DNA of 8,358 nt from JAKQHY01 sp034429475 (GCA_034429475.1 DAOUGD010000271.1:1-8358); one strand, 5' to 3'. Positions 1 through 5,358 are shown, counted from the first letter of the stretch. The notes: generated by a model from the sequence alone, not told the origin. Numbers and translations: made by a program.

Positions 1-76
1 CACAGCCATGCGGACAGGTCTCCGGCAGATCATAGACATCAGGGACGACTTTGGGTAAGGTGACTCGAATGCGCAT
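1..76 (-). CDS. Probable transposase, N-terminal fragment cut by the window edge
   Basis: An ATG on the minus strand at 76-74 opens a frame that runs off the left edge after 25 residues. It begins MRIRVTLPKVVPDVYDLPET and continues C-P-H-G-C. A strong purine-rich ribosome binding site (GGGGAGGAGG) lies upstream of the ATG. The short basic start followed by a Cys-x3-Cys resembles the zinc-ribbon-type N-terminus of transposases I associate with Chloroflexota insertion sequences (ISL3-like), but the catalytic domain is outside the window and the family is inferred from memory. The start overlaps the end of the acetyltransferase gene by 38 bp on the same strand, which is what an insertion into that gene's 3' end would give. 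It could instead be another zinc-binding protein. Confidence 0.5.
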   Translation of the reverse strand, partial: MRIRVTLPKVVPDVYDLPETCPHGC

Positions 77-128
77 CGCTTCTTCCTCCTCCCCTTAGTC
101 TACTCCCTTTCCCAAAGTCTGAACAGTC
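1..128 (-). mobile_element. Possible end of an insertion sequence
   Basis: The putative transposase starts at 76. Upstream of it on the minus strand is a short purine-rich stretch (CAGACTTTGGGAAAGGGAG, about 100-118) of the kind found at IS termini. The acetyltransferase stops looking like its family at about the same place, around residue 170 (near 131). The exact border and any target duplication cannot be fixed because the other end is outside the window. Confidence 0.35.
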
Positions 129-641
129 ACATTTATCGGGCGTCAATTCATAGCGATAGCAATCTATTCCCCACAGATGCAACACTTCTACCTGCGTCAT
201 GCCCAGTTTGAGGATGACCCGCTGTGAGGCGTGATTGTCTACGTGCGCGATCGCCACAAGGCGCTCCAATCCCAACTCCGCAAAGCCGAAACGGACGGCG
301 GCGCGTGCGGCCTCGGTCGCCAGCCCCTTTCCCCAAGAACCGCGTTCCAGCAAATAGGCCACCTCCACCGCGTCAAATTCTGGCAGATATTGCAGGCCGC
401 ACCAGCCGATCAACCCTGGCGCATCCTGCAATTCCACCGCCCACCACCCACAGCCGCGATCTTCCCAGTGGAGCAACTGCTGGGCAATAACTCTCTCCAC
501 CCGCTCACGCGGCGGCGGATCGGTGCGCGGGAAGTAGCGCAAAATTCCCTCCGTGCTGAGGATGCCATACAGCGCGTCCACGTCTTGCAGTGTGAACGGG
601 CGCAGAAGTAACCGGGCGGTTGTTAAGGTAGGAATGTTCAT
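39..641 (-). CDS. GNAT family N-acetyltransferase, RimJ/RimL type
   Basis: A 200-residue protein expected to transfer an acetyl group from acetyl-CoA to an amine; the substrate cannot be told from sequence. It opens with the family's typical T-x-R-L-x-L-R-P (residues 7-15). It carries the acetyl-CoA pyrophosphate-binding loop R-G-S-W-G-K-G-L-A-T-E-A (100-111) and the C-terminal V-D-N-x-A-S-x-R-V-x-x-K-L-G-M segment (134-148). The ATG at 641 is preceded by GGAGA about 9 bases upstream. The family usually ends shortly after the strand C-Y-R-Y-E-L-T (161-167). Here a Gly/Arg/Ser-rich tail of about 30 residues follows, low in complexity and overlapping the transposase start, so the native C-terminus was probably replaced by insertion-sequence DNA. 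The core fold is complete, so the enzyme may still work. It is transcribed away from the peptidase gene to its right. Confidence 0.88.
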   Translation of the reverse strand: MNIPTLTTARLLLRPFTLQDVDALYGILSTEGILRYFPRTDPPPRERVERVIAQQLLHWEDRGCGWWAVELQDAPGLIGWCGLQYLPEFDAVEVAYLLERGSWGKGLATEAARAAVRFGFAELGLERLVAIAHVDNHASQRVILKLGMTQVEVLHLWGIDCYRYELTPDKCDCSDFGKGSRLRGGGRSDAHSSHLTQSRP

Positions 642-674
642 CAGGTCTTATCTCCATAAAAATATCTTGGAACA

Positions 675-689
675 CGGACAACTTGTCCG
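675..689. repeat. Perfect odd palindrome, CGGACAA-C-TTGTCCG
   Basis: Seven-base arms around a single central C, lying 34-48 bp upstream of the acetyltransferase ATG. Position and symmetry would fit an operator for a dimeric repressor of that gene. It could equally be one more word of the palindromic repeats scattered through this window. Confidence 0.5.
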
Positions 690-800
690 CCTTCCTGCGA
701 AAGCCCATCCGCGTTCCACAACAGCCGTATTGTACACCAGAAATCCTACAGGCCATGCCGACAGGGCTTTATTATTCTCGTCAGACCACGCTTACCGGGC

Positions 801-903
801 AGATTTTGCGGCTGAAGCCGCCGAAAAAAGGTGATTTTGTGGTGACGGGTTACCGCCCGTCACCACAAAACCTTTTTAAAAATCACGGCTTTAGCCGTCT
901 TCT
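801..903. repeat. Compound palindromic intergenic repeat (about 100 bp)
   Basis: The centre is a perfect 15-bp stem (835-849 with 856-870, TTTTGTGGTGACGGG and its complement) around the 6-base loop TTACCG. After a 3-base bulge it continues as AAAAAGG (825-831) paired with CCTTTTT (871-877). On each side sits a small perfect palindrome: GCGGCT-GA-AGCCGC (808-821) and ACGGCT-TT-AGCCGT (885-898), which are also near-complements of each other. The whole unit is thus a nested, nearly symmetric element, like a small non-coding mobile repeat (MITE or REP type). It contains no ORF of its own. It would fold strongly as RNA and could act as a bidirectional transcription barrier between the divergent genes. 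Confidence 0.8.
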
Positions 904-963
904 GTGTTGCGGCGCACCACCTGGCGGGAAAATGATAAGGCCCTGCCAGGCCGAGTGTGGATT

Positions 964-991
964 TTGCCAGTCCCGTGATCTTGGATACACT
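964..991 (+). promoter_or_regulatory. Sigma-70-type promoter for the murein peptide recycling genes
   Basis: TTGCCA (964-969), a 16-base spacer and TACACT (986-991). Transcription would start near 998 and give a leader of about 55 bases before the ATG at 1054. No other good -35/-10 pair was seen closer to the gene. The leader ends in the strong ribosome binding site GAGGAGG (1043-1049). Confidence 0.5.
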
Positions 992-1053
992 ATCTGTGTT
1001 GGAGCAACAACCGGATCCTGCCATTCTGTAAATCCTGCTATTGAGGAGGCCCC

Positions 1054-1905
1054 ATGCTTACTGGGATCAATACAGCGCCCCCACAAGCGGAAACGCCGTG
1101 GGCGCTCGTCACCCGCGCCGTGACCGACATGCGCCGCACGCCCGACGACGCAGCGGAACGGGTCTCGCAGGCGCGCCTGGGCGAGGCAGTGCGCATCCTG
1201 GAAGAGCGCGAAGGTTGGGCCTTCGTGCAGATGCCCCACGACGGCTACCTGGGCTGGCTGCATCAGGCCGCCCTCTGGCGCAACGATGCGGCTGCCGTGC
1301 AAGCTTACCTGGCGGCTTGCGCCGTGTGGACCAAGGCTCCCCTGGCGCGACTTTACGCCGCCCCCGCCGCCGCCGTGCCGCTGCTGGGCAAGCTCCCGCT
1401 CGGTGTAACGCTGCCGTCCGCCGGCGCCGCCGATGGCTTCACCGCCGTCACGCTGCCCGATGGCCGCGTGGGCTATGCGCCAAGCGGGGAGGTCGCGCCG
1501 TTAAGCGAGCGCCCCACCCCGGACGCCGCCGGGATTGCCGTCGCCCTCGGCCTGATCCGCGAGCAGATCGGCGTACCGTATCTGTGGGGTGGACGTACGC
1601 CGTTCGGTTTCGATTGCTCCGGGCTGGCGCAGACGTTTTACGGGCTGCTGGGCGTGCGCATCCCCCGCGACGCCGACCAGCAATGCCGCGCCGGGCAGGT
1701 GGTCACGGGGACGCCGGAGCCGGGCGATCTTTACTTCTTCGGGGAGTCGCGCGTCAACCACGTCGGCATCGCACTGGGCGACGATGGGTTCATTCACGCC
1801 ACCGGCAGAACGTGGTGCGTCACCATCAACCACTTTGCGCCGGACGCGCCGGATTACAACGCCTGGCTCCACACGCACTGTCTGGGCGTGAGGCGGTTCC
1901 GCTAA
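1054..1905 (+). CDS. ykfC: SH3b-NlpC/P60 gamma-D-glutamyl-L-diamino acid endopeptidase (YkfC-like)
   Basis: A 283-residue cysteine peptidase predicted to cut the gamma-D-Glu to diamino acid bond of murein peptides. Residues ~15-75 and ~95-150 look like two bacterial SH3 domains (for example G-W-A-F-V-Q and D-G-Y-L-G-W in the first, D-G-R-V-G-Y in the second). Residues ~160-283 are the NlpC/P60 domain. The catalytic triad is visible: Cys188 in F-D-C-S-G, His236 in N-H-V-G-I and His248 in F-I-H-A-T-G. There is no signal peptide or membrane segment, so it should act in the cytoplasm on imported peptides, as known for Bacillus YkfC, which has the same order of domains. The ATG follows GAGGAGG by 4 bases. 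The next gene is a matching L-Ala-D/L-Glu epimerase, which strongly supports a recycling role over wall hydrolysis. The symbol is given by homology and context. Confidence 0.9.
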   Translation: MLTGINTAPPQAETPWALVTRAVTDMRRTPDDAAERVSQARLGEAVRILEEREGWAFVQMPHDGYLGWLHQAALWRNDAAAVQAYLAACAVWTKAPLARLYAAPAAAVPLLGKLPLGVTLPSAGAADGFTAVTLPDGRVGYAPSGEVAPLSERPTPDAAGIAVALGLIREQIGVPYLWGGRTPFGFDCSGLAQTFYGLLGVRIPRDADQQCRAGQVVTGTPEPGDLYFFGESRVNHVGIALGDDGFIHATGRTWCVTINHFAPDAPDYNAWLHTHCLGVRRFR

Positions 1906-1909
1906 TTTT

Positions 1910-1979
1910 CTCAACGGATTCAACGGATTTTAACGGATGAAAAAATCCGTTCAATCCGTTCAATCCGTTGAGGCTTTTT
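1910..1979. repeat. Inverted repeat of ACGGATT words, terminator-like
   Basis: Three AACGGAT(T) words (1910-1938) face three complementary AATCCGTT words (1944-1972) across a loop of 5 bases; the arms differ only by a one-base bulge and one mismatch. A run of five T follows (1975-1979), so the transcript could form a terminator-like hairpin. It begins 4 bp after the endopeptidase stop and ends 14 bp before the epimerase ATG. If it works as a terminator it would reduce read-through inside the proposed operon. Confidence 0.8.
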
Positions 1980-1993
1980 CTATGGGGGTTATT

Positions 1994-3013
1994 ATGAACC
2001 TAAGTTGGGAAGCGCTACCATTAGAATTGCGCACCACCTTCCGCATTGCACACGGAGCCAGCGACCGGCGCGACAATGTGCTGGTGCGCCTGGATGAGGG
2101 GCTGGGCGAGGCAGCGGCGGTGGCATATCACGGGGAGACGCAGGCGGGAATTATGGCGTACCTGTCCGGCGTCGAGGATATTTGGGGCGACGATCCATGC
2201 CTGTTGGAAGATGTGCTGGCGCGACTGCCGGCCGGGTCGGCGGCAGCGCGCGCCGGGATTGACATCGCGCTGCACGATGGATGGGGCAAGCGCCTGGGCC
2301 AGCCGCTCTACCGCTTGCTCGGCCTGAACCCGGCGCGCATCCCGCTTACGTCGTTCACCATTGCAATGGCCGAGCCGGAAGCGATGGCGGAACAGGCCCG
2401 GAACGCAGGATTGCCCATCTACAAAATCAAGGTGGGCGGCGCGCAGGATGTGGCGGCGGTGGCTGCCATCCGCGCCGTCACCGCCGCGCGGCTGCGGGTG
2501 GACGCGAACGCCGGCTGGAGCCGGGAACAGGCCGCGGCGCTCATCCCCCGCCTGGCGGATTACGGGCTGGAGCTCGTGGAGCAGCCGTTGCCGGTGGGCG
2601 ACATCGAGGGGCTGCGGTGGCTGAAAGCGCAGGGTTTCAGTCTGCCCATTTTTGCCGACGAGAGCATCAAGACGGCGTGGGACGTGGCGGCGTATGCCGG
2701 GGCGGTGGATGGCGTGGTGATTAAGCTCATGAAGACCGGCGGCATCCGCGAGGCGCTGCGCGCCATTCACACGGCGCACGCGCTGGGGATGCAGGTGATG
2801 CTGAGTTGTATGATCGAAAGCTCCATCGGGGTGACGGCGGCGGCGCATCTGGCGCCTCTCTGCGAGTTTACCGACCTCGACGGACCGCTGCTGGTGCGCA
2901 ACGATCCCTTCATCGGCCTGCGCTACGACGGCGCGCGCCTGCTCCTGCCCGCCGCCCCCGGCATCGGCGTGACGCTCAGAAATGGTACGCAGATAAACGC
3001 TGATGAACGCTGA
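1994..3013 (+). CDS. ykfB: L-Ala-D/L-Glu (dipeptide) epimerase, enolase superfamily
   Basis: A 339-residue cytoplasmic enzyme predicted to interconvert L-Ala-D-Glu and L-Ala-L-Glu, using Mg2+. The capping domain spans residues ~1-115 and the barrel ~116-325. Active-site elements of muconate-lactonising-type epimerases are all present: the K-x-K pair (Lys144, Lys146 in Y-K-I-K-V-G), metal ligands Asp170 (D-A-N), Glu196 (V-E-Q-P) and Asp222 (A-D-E-S), and the opposite-face lysine Lys244 in I-K-L-M-K-T-G-G. The D-L-D-G-P near the C-terminus (294-298) is the Asp-x-Asp that in known Ala-Glu epimerases holds the dipeptide's amino group. I chose the ATG at 1994, with GGGGG 5 bases upstream. A longer frame from 1937 only adds residues read out of the preceding repeat. 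The last ~10 residues (N-G-T-Q-I-N-A-D-E-R) come from the next repeat. It pairs functionally with the upstream endopeptidase. Confidence 0.92.
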   Translation: MNLSWEALPLELRTTFRIAHGASDRRDNVLVRLDEGLGEAAAVAYHGETQAGIMAYLSGVEDIWGDDPCLLEDVLARLPAGSAAARAGIDIALHDGWGKRLGQPLYRLLGLNPARIPLTSFTIAMAEPEAMAEQARNAGLPIYKIKVGGAQDVAAVAAIRAVTAARLRVDANAGWSREQAAALIPRLADYGLELVEQPLPVGDIEGLRWLKAQGFSLPIFADESIKTAWDVAAYAGAVDGVVIKLMKTGGIREALRAIHTAHALGMQVMLSCMIESSIGVTAAAHLAPLCEFTDLDGPLLVRNDPFIGLRYDGARLLLPAAPGIGVTLRNGTQINADER

Positions 3014-3053
3014 TTTTTAAAATTCATCTGCATGCATCCGCGAAAATCTGCGT
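2987..3053. repeat. Imperfect inverted repeat of ACGCAGAT words across the epimerase stop
   Basis: ACGCAGAT (2987-2994) is matched by ATCTGCGT (3046-3053). The inner parts (AAACGCTGATGAACGCTGAT against the complement of the 3' arm) agree at most positions around a TTTTTAAAA centre. The element starts inside the epimerase reading frame and contains its TGA stop (3011-3013). A T7 tract follows at 3064-3070. No coding potential is evident within it. Confidence 0.75.
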
Positions 3054-3084
3054 CCCAACAGAATTTTTTTGACTATTCCACCAC

Positions 3085-3107
3085 ACGACTAACGACTACA
3101 AGACTAT
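3085..3107. repeat. Short tandem of ACGACTA words
   Basis: ACGACTA, ACGACTA and the variant AAGACTA lie almost back to back just before the ribosome binding site of the URO-D-like gene, and GACTATT occurs at both 3071 and 3102. It looks like the same class of word-built intergenic repeat as its neighbours, but it has no inverted arm here. Confidence 0.4.
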
Positions 3108-3124
3108 TGAGGAAGGACAAAGGT

Positions 3125-4183
3125 ATGTCTTATCAAGATGGATGGGCAGCGATCAATCTGGAGATGCCGGCCCGTGTGCCGCATACGGAGTATTCGGTGG
3201 AGAGTCATTGGGAGGTGGTCAAGGCGGTGACCGGTCTGGAAGTTACGCCGGACAGCCCGGACGCGGACAAGCAGCGGGCGGCGTTGGCGCTGATGCGCGC
3301 CTGGAACTTCGACTTCCGCTGGTCTACGCTCATCGGCAGCGACGATCTGGCGGCGTGCCACACCGACATGGGCCACGCCGAGTACGCCGCCGGCGGCGTG
3401 GATCGCCGCGATACGATCCATTGTCCGTTCCAAACGCCGGAGGAGGTGCTGGCGTTTGATCCGTGGGAGGTCTACGGGCCGCAGGACAAAGCCGCCCTCA
3501 CCCGCCGCTTCGAGGAGCACTATCGCGCCCAACGCGCCGAGACGCCCGACATGGTCACAATGACCGGCATTTACGTCACCATGCTTTCCGGCCTGATTGA
3601 CATCTTCGGGTGGGAAATGCTGCTGCTGGCTGCCGGCACCGATCCCCGGCGGTTCGGCGAGGTCGCCAACCGCTACGCGACGTGGATTCAGCAGTATTAC
3701 GACGCGCTGGCGGAGGCCGACGTGCCCGTGGTGATGGTTCACGACGACATCGTGTGGAGCGCGGGGCCGTTTATTTCCCCGAAATGGTACCGGCAGTACA
3801 TATTCCCCAACTACAAGCGGCTGTTCGCGCCGCTGTGCCAGTCCGGCAAGAAGATTATGTACACGTCCGACGGCGACTACACCAGGTTTGTGAACGACAT
3901 CGCCGACTGCGGGGTGCATGGCTTCGTGCTGGAGCCGTGGACAGACATGGCGACTATCGCCGAAAAGTACGGGCAGACGCACGCCTTCATCGGCAACGCC
4001 GACACACGCGTGCTGCTTTCGGGGACACACGCCCAAATCCGCGCCGAGGTGGAGCGCTGCATGGCGATCGGCAAGTCATGCCCCGGTTTCTTCCTCGCCG
4101 TCGGCAACCACATCCCGGCCAACACGCCGGTGGACAGCGTGCTGTACTATATGGCGGTGTACGAGGAATTGAGCAGGCGGTAG
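3125..4183 (+). CDS. Uroporphyrinogen decarboxylase (URO-D) superfamily protein
   Basis: A 352-residue soluble protein of the URO-D/methylcobamide methyltransferase barrel superfamily. Recognisable parts are the V-V-M-V-H-D-D strand (202-208), the helix P-K-W-Y-R-Q-Y-I-F-P-N-Y-K (219-231), Y-T-S-D-G-D (246-251), D-C-G-V-H-G (261-266), G-N-A-D-T-R (290-295) and G-N-H-I-P-A-N-T-P (327-335). True heme-pathway URO-D enzymes have a conserved N-terminal arginine-rich motif that I do not see, so porphyrin decarboxylation is unlikely. The His-x-Cys zinc motif of MtaA/MtbA-type methyltransferases is also missing. The function is therefore unknown; a methyl-transfer or C1-related role is only an inference from the fold. 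The ATG at 3125 follows GAGGAAGG (3109-3116) by 8 bases; the longer frame from 3032 runs through repeat DNA. It may be co-transcribed with the epimerase 111 bp upstream. Confidence 0.85.
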   Translation: MSYQDGWAAINLEMPARVPHTEYSVESHWEVVKAVTGLEVTPDSPDADKQRAALALMRAWNFDFRWSTLIGSDDLAACHTDMGHAEYAAGGVDRRDTIHCPFQTPEEVLAFDPWEVYGPQDKAALTRRFEEHYRAQRAETPDMVTMTGIYVTMLSGLIDIFGWEMLLLAAGTDPRRFGEVANRYATWIQQYYDALAEADVPVVMVHDDIVWSAGPFISPKWYRQYIFPNYKRLFAPLCQSGKKIMYTSDGDYTRFVNDIADCGVHGFVLEPWTDMATIAEKYGQTHAFIGNADTRVLLSGTHAQIRAEVERCMAIGKSCPGFFLAVGNHIPANTPVDSVLYYMAVYEELSRR

Positions 4184-4239
4184 AATGTCAAACGTCAAAC
4201 GTCAAGACTTCACAAACCTGACGTTTGACGTTTGACGTT
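4184..4239. terminator. Long hairpin between convergent genes, probable bidirectional terminator
   Basis: GTCAAACGTCAAACGTCA (4187-4204) is perfectly complementary to 4219-4236, an 18-bp stem with a 14-base loop; A-T pairs and one G-T pair extend it to 4184/4239. The arms are built of tandem AAACGTC words. It starts directly after the TAG of the plus-strand URO-D-like gene and ends 20 bp before the stop of the minus-strand one. Position and strength suggest termination from both sides. The T-tracts are short (TTT), so it is not a textbook intrinsic terminator. Confidence 0.65.
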
Positions 4240-4258
4240 TCATTCATAACGAGAGGCC

Positions 4259-5236
4259 CTACGAGTAGTACGTGCGGTATTTCTCCAACGCGCGGAAAAT
4301 CGCCTCGATGTTTTCCAGTGGAATGTCCATCCCAATTTCTGCCTTGAGCCACAATCCGCCCTCTAGCGATCCCAGTTTGGCTACGGCTTCGTGGATGTGA
4401 TCGTCCACATCCTGCGGTGTACAGAAGGGGAAAAGCTGGCGATCCAGGTCGAGGTCTACGCACACTTTACCTTTACAGGTCGCCGCCAGCGCATCAATGC
4501 CGTTGGCGCGCACCTGCGGATTGACCACGTTGACGCCACAATCAATGAGATCGGGGATGATTTCCACGATATGCCCGTCGGTGTGCATATAAATGAAGTA
4601 GCCAGCGTCGCGGAAGGGGCAGTAAATCTGCTCGAAGCACGGCTTGAGGTACTTGCGCCACTTCTTCGGGCCAATCGCCAGGCGATCCTGCATCCCCAGA
4701 TCGTCGCCGAATGAGACGAGGGTTCCCTGCTCGCCCCGCGCCTGCAAATCGGCCAGGCGCAATTTCCCCTGACGCAGATTGTATTGCAAGACGATGTCAA
4801 TGAGCTGCTGCAACTCCGGCGGCTCTTCGGCAAAATCGAGCATGGCTTCCTCGAAACCGCGCAAATCGAGCAGGCGCAGGTACATAAAACCGTGCGGAAA
4901 ACCGCTGTCTTTTTTCGGCATCTGAAGAGCGCGCACAGCGGCCCGCGTGGGAACCGGGTGCTCGACGACGATGGCCTCCATGCCGGCCTGGACGTTGCGC
5001 CACACGCAGCCCCACACGTCTACGTGATCGCCCATCGTGTATGTGGTCGTCCAGATAGCGTCGTAATCCCGTTCTCCCACCCGCACCGGACCGAAGAGCT
5101 GCGGATGGCGCACGACGATCTCGTCCAGCGCCTCGCGGTATTTCATCCACACCGCCGGCAAGATGCCCACCGACACGGGAATGTACTCCGGGTGTTCAAA
5201 TCGCAAGGATTTCATTTGATCTTGAGTTAGCGTCAT
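4259..5236 (-). CDS. URO-D superfamily protein, second and divergent copy
   Basis: A 325-residue soluble protein of the same barrel superfamily as the gene it converges on, but clearly a different subgroup. Visible motifs are V-S-F-G-D-D-L-G-M-Q (174-183), the helix G-P-K-K-W-R-K-Y-L-K-P (189-199), H-T-D-G-H (218-222), I-P-D-L-I-D-C-G-V-N-V-V-N-P-Q (227-241) and G-G-L-W-L-K-A-E-I-G (293-302). His218 sits where MtaA/MtbA-type enzymes have the His of His-x-Cys, but an Asp follows in place of the Cys region. Zinc-thiolate methyl transfer is thus not supported; a different metal site or acid chemistry is possible. The start is the ATG at 5236, because GGAGGTGA (5239-5246) is 5 bases away; the GTG at 5242 lies inside that binding site. 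No corrinoid protein gene is nearby. The substrate is unknown. Confidence 0.85.
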   Translation of the reverse strand: MTLTQDQMKSLRFEHPEYIPVSVGILPAVWMKYREALDEIVVRHPQLFGPVRVGERDYDAIWTTTYTMGDHVDVWGCVWRNVQAGMEAIVVEHPVPTRAAVRALQMPKKDSGFPHGFMYLRLLDLRGFEEAMLDFAEEPPELQQLIDIVLQYNLRQGKLRLADLQARGEQGTLVSFGDDLGMQDRLAIGPKKWRKYLKPCFEQIYCPFRDAGYFIYMHTDGHIVEIIPDLIDCGVNVVNPQVRANGIDALAATCKGKVCVDLDLDRQLFPFCTPQDVDDHIHEAVAKLGSLEGGLWLKAEIGMDIPLENIEAIFRALEKYRTYYS

Positions 5237-5238
5237 AC

Positions 5239-5246
5239 TCACCTCC
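5239..5246 (-). promoter_or_regulatory. Ribosome binding site that fixes the start of the second URO-D-like gene
   Basis: GGAGGTGA on the minus strand is a near-perfect anti-16S match. Its core is 5 bases from the ATG at 5236 and it overlaps the alternative GTG at 5242, which rules that GTG out. Confidence 0.8.
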
Positions 5247-5268
5247 GCTTAGAACTTGGATGACTACC

Positions 5269-5296
5269 ATTCTCGCACAGGCCACACTTCTGACAA
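5269..5296 (-). promoter_or_regulatory. Possible promoter for the second URO-D-like gene
   Basis: On the minus strand TTGTCA (5296-5291), a 16-base spacer and GAGAAT (5274-5269). The -35 box is good and the -10 box is weak. The predicted leader would be about 25-30 bases. Confidence 0.35.
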
Positions 5297-5329
5297 GTAA
5301 GGCCATTGTATCTGCGTCCTTGCCGCCAT

Positions 5330-5358
5330 TTGCCCGGAATTCACAGGAGGGCTATACT
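5330..5358 (+). promoter_or_regulatory. Sigma-70-type promoter for the TerB-like/permease pair
   Basis: TTGCCC (5330-5335), a 17-base spacer and TATACT (5353-5358), the best promoter match in the window. Transcription would begin near 5365, about 70 bases before the ATG at 5436. It is back to back with the minus-strand URO-D-like gene's promoter region. Confidence 0.6.

Larger units (their letters stand above)
642..1053. other. 412-bp divergent intergenic region
   Basis: This gap separates the acetyltransferase (minus) from the endopeptidase (plus). It holds the palindrome at 675-689, the compound repeat at 801-903, a GC-rich imperfect hairpin formed by CCTGGC and GCCAGG between about 919 and 950, the promoter at 964-991 and the ribosome binding site at 1043-1049. 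Open frames crossing it (for example 683-1123 plus and 883-1302 minus) have no recognisable domains and run into known genes in the wrong frame, so I see no gene here. Confidence 0.7.

Noticed and set aside
683..1123. Small gene in the divergent gap
   Set aside because: The frame crosses the compound palindrome and then overlaps the endopeptidase out of frame; there is no domain and no good ribosome binding site.
1041..1940. Long plus-strand frame (299 codons) overlapping the endopeptidase
   Set aside because: It is Arg/Pro/Gly-rich without domains, whereas the frame from 1054 has a full NlpC/P60 triad and a strong ribosome binding site. It is a high-GC shadow.
1910..1972. CRISPR-like array of short repeats
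   Set aside because: The words are 7-9 bases, contiguous and inverted around a centre, with no spacers and no cas genes.
1937..1993. Earlier ATG for the epimerase
   Set aside because: The extra residues (K-K-S-V-Q-S-V-Q-S-V-E) are just the ACGGATT repeat translated; family alignment and a ribosome binding site favour 1994.
2021..2848. Minus-strand frame of 275 codons opposite the epimerase
   Set aside because: Antisense shadow: His/Arg-rich, no recognisable domain, and the plus strand encodes a complete enolase-superfamily active site.
3032..3124. Earlier ATG for the first URO-D-like gene
   Set aside because: It runs through repeat and T-tract DNA; the ATG at 3125 has GAGGAAGG at ideal spacing and gives a normal N-terminus.
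3104..4036. Minus-strand frame of 310 codons opposite the first URO-D-like gene
   Set aside because: Antisense shadow with biased composition and no plausible start signal; the plus strand shows clear URO-D motifs.
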